A DNA stretch of 64,000 nt from Arctopsyche grandis (GCF_051622035.1 NC_135356.1:1550001-1614000); one strand, 5' to 3'; shown: positions 9,612 through 22,165, counted from the stretch's first letter. The notes: generated by a model from the letters alone, not told the origin. A program made the numbers and translations.

Positions 9612-10165
9612 TTTTTGATTTTTAAATGCTTTTTATTATTACGAAATTATGTTCACAATACATCTTATATCTATTGTAATAGCTACTGATCTACTGATCA
9701 TTTTCTATTTTACAATTTAATTTAATTTGGTTAGTAATCATAGTATTATATTATTATAATGTTAATATGTACAGCGTAATAGAAAAAACAGCTCAAAAAC
9801 TTATTTACAATTCTTATAAATGCTCATAATACATCTAATACATAATATTAATAAAAAACTGTCTAAATTCGATGACCTAAAGCAGATTGTGTTTAGGTAA
9901 TCTGTGTGTTATACCTGAAGGGTATAGACATTTTATTGTTATCACCGAGAATCACTTCACAAGTGTGTTAGTATGGTTATTAGTGATTCTGTCATAGAAT
10001 CTACTGTTTAGTTTGTTAGTAATGTCTGTAACAAACGGAATATTATATATGGCATGCAGATTTTTCAAGTTAGTATATATGGGTGTATTATAAATTATTT
10101 TTAGGGATTTATTTTGTATTACTTGTAAATAACACAAATTATATAAGTTTTGCATTCAAAATTGA
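9612..10165 (-). mobile_element. LINE family J (Jockey-like) 3' fragment, copy 1
   Basis: On the minus strand a frame ending at 9952 encodes QNKSLKII, HAIYNIPFVTD and SRFYDRI, matching the C-terminus of Jockey-type polyproteins. It is followed by a 3' UTR with TGCTGTACATTAAC-like and GAACATAATTTCGTAATAA blocks that ends CATTTAAAAATCAAAA. The same 3' UTR recurs at 10846 (+), 28437 (-), 41405 (-) and 53188 (-). Confidence 0.75.
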
Positions 10166-10189
10166 CCCTTTTTTTCATTTCAAATTAAT

Positions 10190-10640
10190 AAAAATTAGAT
10201 AAGTAAGATATAATATGGATCAACATAATTTTATGCAAATAAACGGCAACAATAACATGCTTAGTGCCCACTTTGTAAGCCAGATGTTTCATTTAAGACA
10301 TACCTAGATGAACAACAAGAAGATTGAGTATGCGAATGGTGCCGTTGTCTTGAATTACATAAATGGTAAAACTTCCAATAATTGTTTCCAGGTTCTTGAA
10401 GCGCCTGTTGTTTGACAAATTAAATATATCGCATTTTGTGCCAAATTTTGTACCTTCCCCAAATTGATTATCACTCGTAAAGGATACAATTCTGTTCCAA
10501 ATTATAACAATACGATTAAGACAATTACCCTTCGATAACCAACGAACTTCTGTGTGTAATAAAAAGCGCTCAAAATCCTCCTCGTTTTCCTCACATATTT
10601 GTCGAAAAAGGTGACTTGATTTAATGATATTTATTGTTTT
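10190..10640 (-). pseudogene. hAT transposase remnant, ZBED5/FAM200-like
   Basis: The minus strand reads FRQICEENEEDFERFLLHTE and then VRWLSKGNCL, the well-conserved HTEVRWLS block of ZBED5/GTF2IRD2-type hAT transposases. The frame decays downstream. Terminal-repeat-like sequence on the same strand lies at about 11104-11232. Confidence 0.65.
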
Positions 10641-10845
10641 TTTTTTATAATATACATATATGTATTAAGTGACCCATGTAAACGCCTTCCCAACCTTATC
10701 TGAAAAAAAATTGGCACAATATTTTTTCTGATATGCGATAAATCCTTAATATTTACCAACCATTGAAGCACAAGCTAGTATATTGTCCAAAATACAAACG
10801 TGCATTGTATTGAGGAAACAGGATTGTAAATAGGTTTTTGAGCTC

Positions 10846-11028
10846 TTTTTCCTATTATGCTGTAGATTAACATTAGAATAATATAATACTATGATTACTA
10901 ACCAAATTAAATTAAATTGTAAAATAGAAAATGATCAGTAGATCAGTAGCTATTAAAATAGATATAAGATGTATTGTGAACATAATTTCGTAATAATAAA
11001 AAGCATTTAAAAATCAAAAAAAAAAAAG
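10846..11028 (+). mobile_element. LINE family J 3' UTR fragment, copy 2
   Basis: It runs from GAGCTCTTTTTCCTATTATG to ATTTAAAAATCAAAAAAAA, a plus-strand copy of the family J 3' UTR with its poly(A). It is inserted within hAT-derived sequence and is inverted relative to copy 1. Confidence 0.75.
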
Positions 11029-11103
11029 TGAATTCAGTTTGATGACAAATAAAACATTTAAGCTCTTCTTTCGGTGTTATTTAAATATAAATATTATAAA
11101 ATT

Positions 11104-11232
11104 TTATACTGTGCCTCATCTAGAGCTTGTTATGCCTCCCCAAAAGTAGAATTTTGCTTTGTGCCTCCCTTGAGAGGGTCTGGGCCTCCCAAGGGAGCCA
11201 TGTGAACACAGGTTGAGAAATGTAGCTCTAGG
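11104..11232 (-). mobile_element. hAT terminal region
   Basis: Read on the minus strand it begins TAGAGCTACATTTCTCAACC and continues with TGGCTCCCTTGGGAGGC, typical of hAT ends of the TTTCTCAACCTGTG type. It probably belongs with the transposase remnant at 10190-10640. Confidence 0.5.
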
Positions 11233-11248
11233 CGACTCTACGCCCTGA

Positions 11249-11814
11249 TTAGTCCTTTGAGTGTTGACGTCTTTTCTGTTGAAAGCCCGCCACGCTAAAA
11301 ATTTCGCTAACATTTCCAACTAGAACTATTTAGAAATCCAATAGAAAGCAGGTATAACAATTGTAGCTAATCCAAACAAACCTTAAATCACTACCACCGA
11401 GGATTTCTAGTTTTGTAAAGGTGTGTTTAGACTCTCTAATATATCTTGTAACAATATAAAACAAACAAAATAAGTCTATTAATGAATGTATTCTTCCAAA
11501 ACTAGTTCCATCTTCTTCACTGTTGTTAAAATGTAATGCTCACAATCTAAAATACTCAGCAGCTAGGGATTTCCATATTAATTCTACTATATGGTTATAA
11601 ATTCAGAAATCAGGTGTAAACCTGTCATTATAAACATTGACACGGATTACACGACCCATGTTCAATGCATTTTTATCAATGCTACCTGGAAAGGCTTAGC
11701 AGGTAGTGTTCTTGTTTATTTTTTGCATACTCAAAAAAAACAAGGCCTATCGGCGTATTTCAGGACCTGTTGGCAAAACGCCAATCGGCGTTGGTCAGCA
11801 TTCAAAGGGATAAA
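11249..11814. mobile_element. TTAA-type MITE (family D), copy 1
   Basis: The terminus CCTTTGAGTGTTGACGTCTT and the opposite end TTGGTCAGCATTCAAAGGG are inverted. Other copies (56446, 58821) begin or end exactly at TTAA, which points to a piggyBac-like target choice. About 565 bp, with no transposase frame. Confidence 0.65.
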
Positions 11815-12031
11815 GGAGAAAAATAAAACACTTTAAATATATTAAATGAAACTTGATATATATATATATATATATATATTTTATATTGACAACAATTCAT
11901 ATAATAATTTTTTAATAATACATTTAGTTTCAAAATAAATATATATATATGTATGTTTATACTACTATATATGGATACACATTTATATTTTGTATTCTAC
12001 ACAATTCAATTTTAAATGTATGTATGAATGT

Positions 12032-12231
12032 ACACCCGTCCCTCGATTTACGGAATTCATTCGTTCTACGAAACACTGCGTAAAAGGTCATACCGAAAAA
12101 AAGCTTGTATAAAGCAACCATTTCTCCAGTGTGTAATTTAATAGCATAATTTACATTCGTAGCACTGTTACAGTGTTAAAACGTTTTAGTGCATTTGCGC
12201 AAAACCCCGCGTAACCGAGGGACAAGGTGTA
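12032..12231. mobile_element. Tigger/pogo-like MITE
   Basis: Inverted ends ACACCCGTCCCTCGATTTAC and GTAACCGAGGGACAAGGTGT are bounded by TA-containing flanks, typical of small pogo/Tigger derivatives. A truncated copy lies at 29288-29450. Confidence 0.65.
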
Positions 12232-12365
12232 CATACATACATACCAATTGATTATGTGACTTAATATAAGCTTTTTTTATAAAGCAGACACAGCAATGCT
12301 CATTGATTTTATAATATATCGCTATAAAAAAATAAACATTTTGTAAATAAATTATTATAATATAT

Positions 12366-12576
12366 AGCCCGAAGAAGATTTAGAATCATGTGAACTACCG
12401 AGTAAGCATAACGAATCGAAGTATACACTAAAATATGAATAATAAGATGGCCAAATCATGTTTAACGATGCAATTAGAGAGGTGTCTGATTTGAGTGCAC
12501 GTACAGACGTTATGCATACAGCTGAACGATTATACGATTTTAAATGTATACCAAATAAAAGCGCATACATTCGATA
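12366..12576 (+). pseudogene. Coding-like stretch, unidentified
   Basis: One plus-strand frame reads LESCELPSKHNESKYTLKYE, two stops, then MFNDAIREVSDLSARTDVMH and ends PNKSAYIR plus stop. Codon choice looks protein-like by eye, but the frame is interrupted. It could be a decayed gene, a terminal exon with an unseen intron, or chance. No family is recognised. Confidence 0.3.
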
Positions 12577-12745
12577 GCTTCACGTAGTCTGCCTTTTAAT
12601 TTGCATCTTATAAATACATAGCAATAATAGCCACCTTAGGTTTTAATAACTTAAAAAAATGCATTTAAATAAAAGGATAAAATACAGGCAATGCCACTAT
12701 TTAAAACACAAGGCCGATGAACACAATTTCTACATTTAATCTAAG

Positions 12746-13165
12746 CTAATTGTGTACGCTTACTGCATTTGGGGGATTCGTAATAATTGGCATCGGGCGT
12801 TCTATTGAGTACATTATCACCACTATTTGAAATGCCAGTGGGGCTTTCGGGTTAGCAAACATGGAGGAGATGTGCTTAAATGCAACTGGAGCTGTATTAA
12901 TGTACATATTGTCTTTAGATTCCAGCACGTTGGATAGAGTTTGATCTGAACCACTAGAATTGTAATCTGAATCAATTGCTTGTGTAGGATTTGAGGACAT
13001 TCAAAATCAAAGAAGTCAAAATGAGCCTATTAGGAGAAAGCTTTGTACGGTCGACATTTATTCGAAGGCTTTAGCTTATTGGGATTGTGTCTATTTGCGT
13101 TAATTAGGCGTTCCCAATTTTTAATTTCCTGTTTTAGAACTTCTTGAGTATTGAGTAATCCCGAA
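12746..13165 (-). pseudogene. Coding-like stretch, unidentified
   Basis: On the minus strand a frame reads TQEVLKQEIKNWERLINANR and ends RPYKAFS plus stop at about 13030. A second frame begins 30 bases on with an ATG at 13000 and runs 84 codons (MSSNPTQAIDSDYNSSGSDQ...). Both look coding-like by eye. A weakly supported acceptor (CTCAAG) precedes the first. They may be a final exon plus debris, or a pseudogene. Confidence 0.3.
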
Positions 13166-16100
13166 ATGGTAAAAAACCAAATGCAGTAAAAACGTAACTT
13201 ACGAATGGAAATGTTTTACCCAAAGTTAAACTGGTTAAATATAATAAAATATCAATACAATAATCAGTGACGTAACATTAATGGTAAAGGCGGTGCAGTG
13301 CAACTGCATCAGATTCCTTTTCGGAAGCGAAGAGAATAACTTATTTTTCTACATAGTTGTAATGTACATATAATGAAAAAAATTATAATCAATTGATACT
13401 AAACAACAGTATGTCCAAAGATTCTTCGAAACAGCTGAAGATCCGGTACTATTCTATTCAAATAGTTGTTAAAAATTGGAGTATTTGTGCTCTTTCTTTG
13501 AAAGTTGCATTAAAAAAGCCATGAAAACATTATGTAGATACAAATCGTTATACATTACATAGTCAAAAGTTAAAATCTAATTGTATATAATTCTTTTAAC
13601 AATACAAAAAAATATAAACAAGAATTTAGAGCGTACAAGTACGGTAAATTTCTCTTTCATACTCGTACTCTCCGAATATATTCATTAAAATATAAAATAA
13701 ATTCAATTTCATTTAATATATATAGCTTAAAATTAATTGTTATTGTTACATTCTTTAAAATAATTTGATGCATTCATAAAAATGACATACAAAATGTTGT
13801 AAAATTGAACTATGGCCCCGATTAATGATACGTCACTGCCTTATTATATATATATAAATGTATACAAATACAAAGATTGGTTTCACCTTTCTGCAACCCG
13901 AATCAATCAATCAACAAGGGAATGCATTACAACTTAATGGATAAAACTTCGATTATTATATAATAATATAAACGTAATACATGAGCACGATCGATCACGC
14001 TTACTCGTCGTTGGAACGGCATTCACTTCAGGTACGGCGTATTTTAGACATAATATATTGTTTGCTTGTTGGATTCCTTTACGGTTAGAATGATTGTATT
14101 GTCATTGTGAATATTACGACTTGAACGATTCGCGTCCACCGTGGCCCAAAATCATCACACCGGAAAAACACGGCCTACGTCTCAAATTGACATGCCGTCG
14201 ATTCGAATGTGCACAATTTGCGCATTCGAAGATGACCATGAATATGACAACGGTGAACCGTTATACATAGTTAGAATACGACGTGCATTAAAAAACATGT
14301 AGAGCTTCAAGGGTGCGAAAAATTCATATAGGAATGCATACTGAGTTTGATTTCACATAAAATCTATACAATATAGTGTGTAATACATTTATTATTCAAC
14401 TATTTAACTAATAGATACCCTTCTGGGTTAGGTTAGGTGAGTTGCTTAGACTATTTTACTGGGCGTTAGGTTAGAATAGACTCGGGAAGTAAGACAGAAC
14501 CATAAAATATCTATCGACATTCGATGGATTTTGCGGTGCGGTGCTTCTATTATATAATACATAGTTTTGAATTAAATATATTTTAAATATATATATATAA
14601 GCGTATCTTGGTAAATATTCTAAAAATTGTCTCGGATGATTCATACATATTTTTTCTAAAGTGTTCTAAAGGTAAGATAGACTTGGAGCAACAACTAAAC
14701 AACCTTATTATATAATCAAGAAAATTTCTACTTCAACGGCATTATCGCCGTTGATAACTATCAGGGGACACTTTAGACACTAAACATTATATATGTGTAA
14801 CTTAGAGCTAAGACCCATGGGCTGCATTCGATGACGAATCAATAACCAGACTGACGAAGGTATCCAGCCGTGCTTGTGTAGTGCCAACCTCGTATATATG
14901 TACATAACTGTATTTATGGTGTCGTCAATACCATAATAAAATTTCTTTATCTGACAAATACAAATATATATGTAGAATGAATAAAATCATTTTATATTTT
15001 GTGTTTTTATATACTGGGCGTATGTAATGTTTCTTTCTTATTTATGAGACGTGCTATGGTGTCGGTTTGACCGACAGGTTCGTTATTTTTATGTTAAATT
15101 GTGACTCCACCTTCATCGTTACACTAAATTAGCGGGTCATTTACTTCTTAGACGTATCATGGCGCTCTTTAACCTTCCTCTACATGTCTATTAGTATCGT
15201 TTTTAGTGGTGATCCCCATTTTTTTTTTTGATATTTTCAAAATCTCTGTTTATAAGAATTATAATTTAATATTTTTTTTTATTTATTTAATATATATCAA
15301 TAATTATTTAGATTATTTAACATTTATTAGAAGAAAATTTTGATTTCTTTGAGAATATATATGTATTTATATATATGTTTTTGGAAAACCTTTAATTACC
15401 AAAACTTATTTTATATATTAAATTCTTTTATATTAAAAGCTCTCATTTAGTTTGGCATCCGAACGTCGTTCGTCGTGGTGTCCAGTTGGGTCACTCCGAT
15501 CTTCGAAATTTCGGCCAATTATTATGTATGCATGTACTTTTTGCATGAGATTTCTCATCTTTCAATTTTGATAATGAAAAGGAGGTTATCGGTGAAGGAA
15601 GAAGTTGGATGTTTTGTAATAGATACATATGTGTATATAAGGAAAGTAATATAAATAAAAAAATTTAAAGCATCACGACATGTTTAAGAAGCATTACAGA
15701 TATTTCATATATAATTCATATTAAGATAGTAAAATTTTTTTTTTTGGATTTTTTGACTAATCTCTAACACCCGGAGTACACATTCTTAATAATTAAGATG
15801 ACGTTACATAGCTGAAAAGTTAGCGTGTATCCACGCGCAAGATAGAGACAAGCTAGCTAAACTTTGGGTTTTTGCCAATACATAATTGCTAAGCAAATGT
15901 AAGCGCAAAGATGTGAAAACTCATTTTTTTTTTGTCTTACATACTAAACACATTAATATCTTCAAAAGGGAATATATAGTTTGAATTATCTAATAGATCT
16001 AATAGACAACAAGGAAATATTATGATGTTTAACAATTACTTGTACACACATAGATTAAAAGTGATATATTAATACAATGATATTTAAATCAGGTATATAT

Positions 16101-16242
16101 ATATATATATATATGTCTACTTTTTATATGCAAATAATTCATAAATACATTGATCCAATCATAAAAGCACACCAACTGCACTCAGACCCATGTCTAGAAT
16201 GATTATATTTTAAAATACACACGCATGTACATACGTGTGTGC

Positions 16243-16284
<42 letters not shown>

Positions 16285-16600
16285 ATTTTCTATCAAAATT
16301 ATACAATCGAGATCAATCAACTGAATTATCATCAATGACATAATAAAGAAACACATATTTATTTCTTAGAATTTGGTTTTGACTTGTCTTCATTTTGTAC
16401 CTATAAGAGAGTAAGAATGTCATATGCTGCGGTCAATGTAATCATTGAGATATTAGTAAGTTAGGTTAGGTTTGACTAAAAATGAATAACAATACAAATT
16501 ATTATTCTTAATCACGCTTACAATGTCACATCGACCGGAACACACATATATAAGTGCTTACATGCTAAATATCTAAGTTTTAAATATACGAGTCTGAGTG
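13166..16600. other. Long AT-rich stretch without recognisable genes
   Basis: No ORF of coding character was seen. A less AT-rich block at about 13980-14300 could hold unrecognised non-coding transcript or regulatory sequence. Short TTAGGTTAGGT motifs occur near 14425 and 16455. A (TA)n tract lies at 16244-16280. The 3' UTR of the gamma-SNAP gene presumably extends into the right end of this region; an AATAAA on the minus strand near 16355 is a possible poly(A) signal. Confidence 0.45.
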
Positions 16601-16619
16601 GATGCAAATGAAAAATTTT

Positions 16620-19182
16620 TTAACACAAATCGGTCTTATCCTTGGCCAAGCCGAGTTTCTGAAAAATAAAAAAAATGCGATTACAATATGCAATTATAGT
16701 ATATAGTTTGTGATTAATTCATTTTATGAACGAGAATATGAACAATATTAAACTTATAAATATTCGTGCAATGTACCTTAACTCCAGGTGTGCATTTTAC
16801 CCGATGAGAACAAACCTGATTGAGTCCAAATACATTGGGATTGGACATGCCCTGTGGCATTGGCAGAGAACGTGCCAGTTGAGAATACTCAATATCCATA
16901 TGTCTGATGAACGGACTGTTCAGAGCCGCGCGAGCCGCATCTGAATCCTCATCATCGAAAGCCTGAAGTAGCATTTCCACAGTGTGGACTTCTGGGGCTT
17001 CGCAATAGTTGCCCCATTCCTTGAAAGCCTTCTCGGCAGCGACGCAATCTCCCCTGGCCAACTGGACCAAGACAAGTGCGACAGTCAGACGGCCGATGGC
17101 TTGGAAAGCTTCATTCAATTGTTGGCATCCAATTTCACGACGAAGAGCGTCGGCAGCTTGATCAAACCTGTCCGGAAACGTAATTTTTTTTTAAATATTT
17201 TGGTTAAATTTGGCTCGAGCAGCGCCGGCTAATATACCCGTATGTTTGAAAATATGTACACGATTAGAAATATATGAAAAAAAATTTATGTACAAGTATA
17301 AATCCATAGATGTCTCTATGGATTAATTAATTATTGATTTCGTGTTGTTCAGCCTCTCGAAATGCAACGATTTATGTAATAAAAATGCTGCAATGTTAGT
17401 AATAAATTGTCTCGGAAGGTATCTCTATGTGAAAATAAAATAAAATGTATCCGGTATTTCGAATGATTTCCGGAAGAATGCACTGAAGAGTGGCGCAGTT
17501 TCGAGACATCCGCTTCTTTGTTAAATTCCATTGCGTTAGTTCTTATTGAGCGGCTTTGAAAGTGTGGATGTCTCGAGAGTGCGGACTCTCACGAGTGCAT
17601 TTGTCCGGTCGCCATTTTGAATGTATACGTACATTCGCAATTTCACCAAGATGCGAGCTGCCTTGCTGATATATTCAGCAGCTTGACGGCTTCCGTCCTC
17701 AATCTGAAACAGAAGAAAAGAGCTTATAGCTATCGATAGGTATATAATGCCGATTATGTACAAATTGAACAATGACCATGACGACATCGGCTGCGTGTTG
17801 AAACAACTGCAGAGCCACCTCTGGATGGTTATGCTCTAGTATCTTGGCAGCCTTGTCCAGAACGCTGGCACCCGCATCCAAAGATCCATGCTGCTGGTAG
17901 AGGCTACAAGCGTCCTCAGCCAGCTTTTGAATCTCCCTCGGATTGCCGGAATCCTTGCATAGAATTACCGTCTGATCGAGGCTCTTGGCGGCATGGAACA
18001 ACGACTTGTTCTCCTTGTAGCAATTGGACGCCCTGATCAGACAATCCTTGGCCTTCTCGATGGACCTGCCGACTCTGAAGCAAGTCGCTGCAAACCCAAA
18101 ATTACACCCGTTATACATATTTACCGTTTGACCCGAAGCCGACAATATAAATAAACACATTGAAAGTACCAGCTTTGCTGAATTCATCGGCGGCGGAATC
18201 ATAATCAGGTCTCCATTTTATCAGAGACGTCTTCAAGCTGCAACAAATGTTCATTTCGTAAAGTTTCGTGTTAATCTATATATGCATATACATATGTAAC
18301 AATTTGGCTGTAAACCCTTCAACCCGTTGTATCTCCATACATGTTCCAACATTGAACAATAAAAAGCAAATTGTGAATATTGTTTGGTTAAATAAAAACA
18401 CGACAGATCGCACCATCTACGTACATATATGTACATTATTATACGCACTGCTAAATTTTATATGTGTATATGTAATAGTCGTAATTTTTCGCCAAGACAA
18501 TCATTGATATCATATTCAAAGTGAAGTTACATACATGTATTGTAAAAGATGTACGATGCTTAGAATACCACGCATAAGCTGGAGAACAAAGCGAAGATAA
18601 AAGAAGTTTCTCCGAAATTCTAAGTAATTATATCTAAGCATGCTTAAAAGGAAAACGTAATAGATACGGCTAATGCCCATACTCTTTCCTATATGGAAAA
18701 TGAATTGATGTTTTCTGCATTAAGTTGCTCCTAACAAGCGAGAAGACAAAGGATTGGAGAATAAAGGGAACGTCAGAAAATGTCTAGACGTGGTTGTGAA
18801 AGGTGAGTGGAGAGTCAAAAGTGATACCCAAATCAAATATAGATTCCACACGCGTCAACAAGGCGGATCCAATGGAATATCCGCGAAATTTGGGTTATTG
18901 CGCAATTATTAATATTGAGTTCGAGATCAGTTTGAAGAAGAGAGGCTCGCCTCTCATCCTTGACCGGAAAGAATTATTTGACGCCATCAGCAATTAAGAG
19001 ACATGATGCATCGGTTAACACTCTGGGGAGGCTATTTACCAGAACGGTGAAAAGTGGAATATGTAACTTCCGGAGAAAAATATAACTACACATGCATACG
19101 TACATATGTAGTCAATCCATAATCGAATATAAATTGGAATTTCGCTGCGATTACAATTGGCATCGTAAGTACTTCGCAGTGA

Positions 19183-19259
<77 letters not shown>

Positions 19260-21275
19260 GCGATACCTAGTGAATGCGTAATCGATTATGAATTCACTAA
19301 AATGTCAAATGTAATTATAATTTCATTGTAAGCATTCGCATACACATTGAAATGTAAGTATGAGATATACGTTTGTACAAATACGAAGTCTTTGTGTGAA
19401 ACATACAAAGACATTCTATTGAGAGGATTCATTTCATTCTTCACGTTTCATTTATTGGCGTAATATTTTGTATTTCATATAAGAAATCGATATATATATG
19501 TATGTGGTTTTTTTTTTTTTAACAGCTTTGATATACATAAGCTTCAGTAAGAAGCTTTTCTACAATAATGTTTTGTAATGATAGAACCCCCTCAGAATGT
19601 ATGCCAGTTCAAAGAATTGTGATATTTTTTATAAGGCAAAAAAATATTTACCGACATACATATATTGTATAACAGGAATGCGACGCAAAATAAATTCGTT
19701 TATAATATGTTTTTTAAAATAAACGTTCGAATTGATAGAAACAATGAAAAATCATGTGTAAAACAGTGTGAAATGTTAAATAATTGTAATAAACACAGTG
19801 TAGTTATTTTTAATACCAAACCAATGTTGATCTCAGGAAACTGAAGTTCATATTGTTGAAAAGACAAGTTAGATAAGATAGTTTTACCCTCTTGGATCAT
19901 AGATTACGGTTTTATTGAACATGGAGATAAAAATCGCTGTGGCTTTTGCTCTAAAATTATTTTCTATTAGAAATTATTGCTAATAGAACATTGATGAAAG
20001 AAAATGAATGATTTCTCAACGTTAAAGGGTGACTGAAAATTAACCGAATGCATTATTAAGATTCATGAAAGCCCTTAACAACGTTAGTTTTGATTTTTTT
20101 TTATTTAATTAACCAACTTTCGAAAACATTTTTTGATGGGAAATTTTTTAAATCGACTCTGTTGAAAATTGCGTCAAAGATTACAGCGAAAATGAATTTT
20201 TTTTAAGACAATTCAAGAAATAGAGCTCAGCATAAATACAGATTATAATAAAAGCCTTGTAAAAATGAGTGAAATTTCGTTTTTTTTTTTATATATTTAA
20301 TAAACATATGTAATTATATTATATGTACCTAAATAGGAATCAAAAACACGCTAGGAATCAAAAACACAAAAATTCGCATTTCAAATATTATTTGCCAAGT
20401 ATATATGTCAATTTTTGATAAAATTTAAACCAATAAGCTTTTTAATTCATTTAACATATGCGAATGTGATTTTGATTAAAAATAATATGTACATTTGGGT
20501 GCAAATATATTATATATGTAATTCTGCATTATGCTTGGTTTAAATTTTATCAACAATTAAATAAAAAAAACACATATAAAACGCATGTATAGGTAAATAA
20601 AAAAACCAATATTATTTTTTGGGACTATTACAAATCCATTTTTGTATAAAAATTTTAAGCACAGATTAAAAGCACAATAAAAAGTGTACAATTGATTTAA
20701 GATCAGCAAAACAGGTTTAATTCCTCTCTGAAAAAAAATACATTTTTGGATTTGCCAACTTTATAATGTACATATGTGAATATAAAAAAATTGAAAATGA
20801 GTTTTGTTCGATGCGAAGAGACCTACCTTTTCGTCCTCAAAAATTCATTGCGAATAGCTAGAAAATAATACATTTATTCCAAATGGTAAAAAAAGGGGAA
20901 TGATGTACATAAATGTGAGCATATATATGAATGATAATGTTCAAAATGTGTAAAAAAACATGTAATAAAAAAGATGAGAAAAAATACGCGAATAATAAAG
21001 AGGCGAAATAACGCGCTAAAAGTGCATTTAGAATAAAATGTTCGCTTTAAAAAAATAGGGCTTATGGTCGAAAAAACATAATATGTTTAGTCGCGAATCG
21101 TCCCGTCTGTCAAGTGATTCGCGGAGTGAGCGTAGAGAGGGAATGTTGGATGATTGTTGGGCTGTTCGATTTGATGAGTTTGGATATGAGCTCGCTTCGT
21201 CTTCGATATTATGAGTGATCACCTTCGTTTTGCGAGCCTGAGGTGCTCTTCACCTTCACGTATCTTCTCCGCCAT
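16620..21275 (-). CDS. NAPG: Gamma-soluble NSF attachment protein, six coding exons
   Basis: Gamma-SNAP bridges SNARE complexes and NSF for disassembly after membrane fusion. Coding exons on the minus strand: 21223-21275, 18170-18237, 17777-18087, 17633-17703, 16816-17167 and 16620-16658. All introns are GT-AG, the phases agree and the sum is 894 nt (297 residues), close to family length. The start MAEKIREGEEHLRLAKR joins LKTSLIKWRPDYDSAADEF, then FRVGRSIEKAKDCL, SLFHAAKSL, SRQAAEYISKAARIL, FDQAADALRREIG and RGDCVAAEKAFKEWG, the TPR-like helical repeats of gamma-SNAP. The C-terminus reads KLGLAKDKTDLC. Intron 1 (about 3 kb) holds a LINE fragment and a (TA)n tract; the 466-bp intron between exons 4 and 5 holds SINE and foldback-MITE remnants. 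I chose the ATG because it gives the expected N-terminus and lies just after a TCAGTA initiator. The 17777 donor (ATG|GTCATT) is the least certain junction. Confidence 0.93.
17262..17425 (-). mobile_element. SINE remnant in a gamma-SNAP intron
   Basis: It contains ATCCATAGATGTCTCTATGG and AAATGCTGCAATG blocks shared with the SINE bodies at 29953-30392 and 57110-57475. It lies in the intron between exons 4 and 5 of the gamma-SNAP gene. Confidence 0.5.
17455..17628. mobile_element. Foldback-type MITE family F, intronic copy
   Basis: It shares AATTCCATTGCGTTAGTTCT, GTGGATGTCTCGAG and GTCCGGTCGCCATTTT with 40034-40312. It ends just before the exon 4 donor at 17633 and so forms much of that intron. 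Confidence 0.55.
18560..18655 (-). mobile_element. LINE family K fragment in gamma-SNAP intron 1
   Basis: GAAGTTTCTCCGAAATTC and TCTAAGCATGCTTAA resemble 47800-47865, inside the family K LINE on the minus strand. Confidence 0.45.
18656..21020. other. Intron 1 of the gamma-SNAP gene, mostly unremarkable
   Basis: AT-rich intronic sequence. A (TA)n tract lies at 19184-19252. No coding or RNA feature was seen. Confidence 0.55.
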
Positions 21276-21287
21276 GGTCACAATCAA

Positions 21288-21293
21288 TACTGA
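21288..21293 (-). promoter_or_regulatory. Candidate initiator of the gamma-SNAP gene
   Basis: On the minus strand TCAGTA lies 12 bases before the ATG. This fits the arthropod initiator and would give a very short 5' UTR. The upstream 300 bases are less AT-rich than the surroundings. Motif evidence only. Confidence 0.35.
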
Positions 21294-21679
21294 GCCTGAA
21301 CGTCAGCTGAGGCCGACAGTCGATACGACACAGAGTAGACATGCGCAAGCCCCTCCACTTTGTTCCATTCCCACTCTATCGCTTTTGGTCGTAAGACTTG
21401 CGCACATCGAGGCTATGTCAGACTTTTGGTTTTCGACTTTGGGAGGGATGGCGGAGGCGGGGGTCGAATTATAACGGTCTGGCTTAATTCCGTTCTTTTT
21501 GAGATATACTAAAGTATTGATCGTCTTTGTCAAAGTACACGTGTAATGAATATTAGCCGCAACCGGGGGTACACAGCCTTCAGATTCCCCTTTCAACGAG
21601 ATTATATATTTTTCCTAGGTGACCGTGAAAAAGTCGAGAATATTCGTTAGTAGCAACGGTTAGTATATATATATCAGTG

Positions 21680-22165
21680 GCCGGTCTCCGTGACGAGCCG
21701 GAATGCTAAATGACAGAAAACGCAAATATCGGAAGGCAAAGATCGAAAATCGAAAGATCTTAAGTCGAAAGATCAAAAAAAAAGGGTGCATGGTAAACAG
21801 TACATACTCACGTACATACTCACTTAAGATCGAAAATCGAAAGATCTTAAGTCGAAAGATCAAAAAAAAGGGTGCATGGTAAACAGTACATACTCACTTA
21901 AGATCGAAAATCGAAAGATCTTAAGTCAAAAGATCAAAAAAAAGGGTGCATGGTAAACAGTGCATGATCACTTAATTTGGAACAAGAGGAACAGGCTTTT
22001 CCTCCCGTATTAATGTGCGCGCGCAAGTTAAGTGAGTATGTACCGTTTACCATGCACCTTTTTTTTTTGATCTTTCAACTTAAGATCTTTCGATTTTCGA
22101 TCTTTGCCTTCCGATATTTGTGTTTTCTGTAATTTACCATTCTGGCTCGTCACGTAGACCCATCA
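21680..22165. mobile_element. Hairpin MITE, family P, internally duplicated copy
   Basis: The outer arms (GTCTCCGTGACGAGCCGGAA on the left, CTGGCTCGTCACGTAGACCC on the right) match the MITE at 1632-1857. The left arm carries two or three extra tandem copies of a unit of about 71 bp (TTAAGATCGAAAATCGAAAG ... GGGTGCATGGTAAACAG) at about 21830-21970. It also contains the AACAAGAGGAACAGGCTTTT block found in the neighbouring MITE. Confidence 0.7.

Noticed and set aside
16434-16475. TTAGGTTAGG motif (also near 14425) as telomere-like repeat.
   Set aside because: Only two units occur at each site; this is insufficient to call interstitial telomeric sequence.
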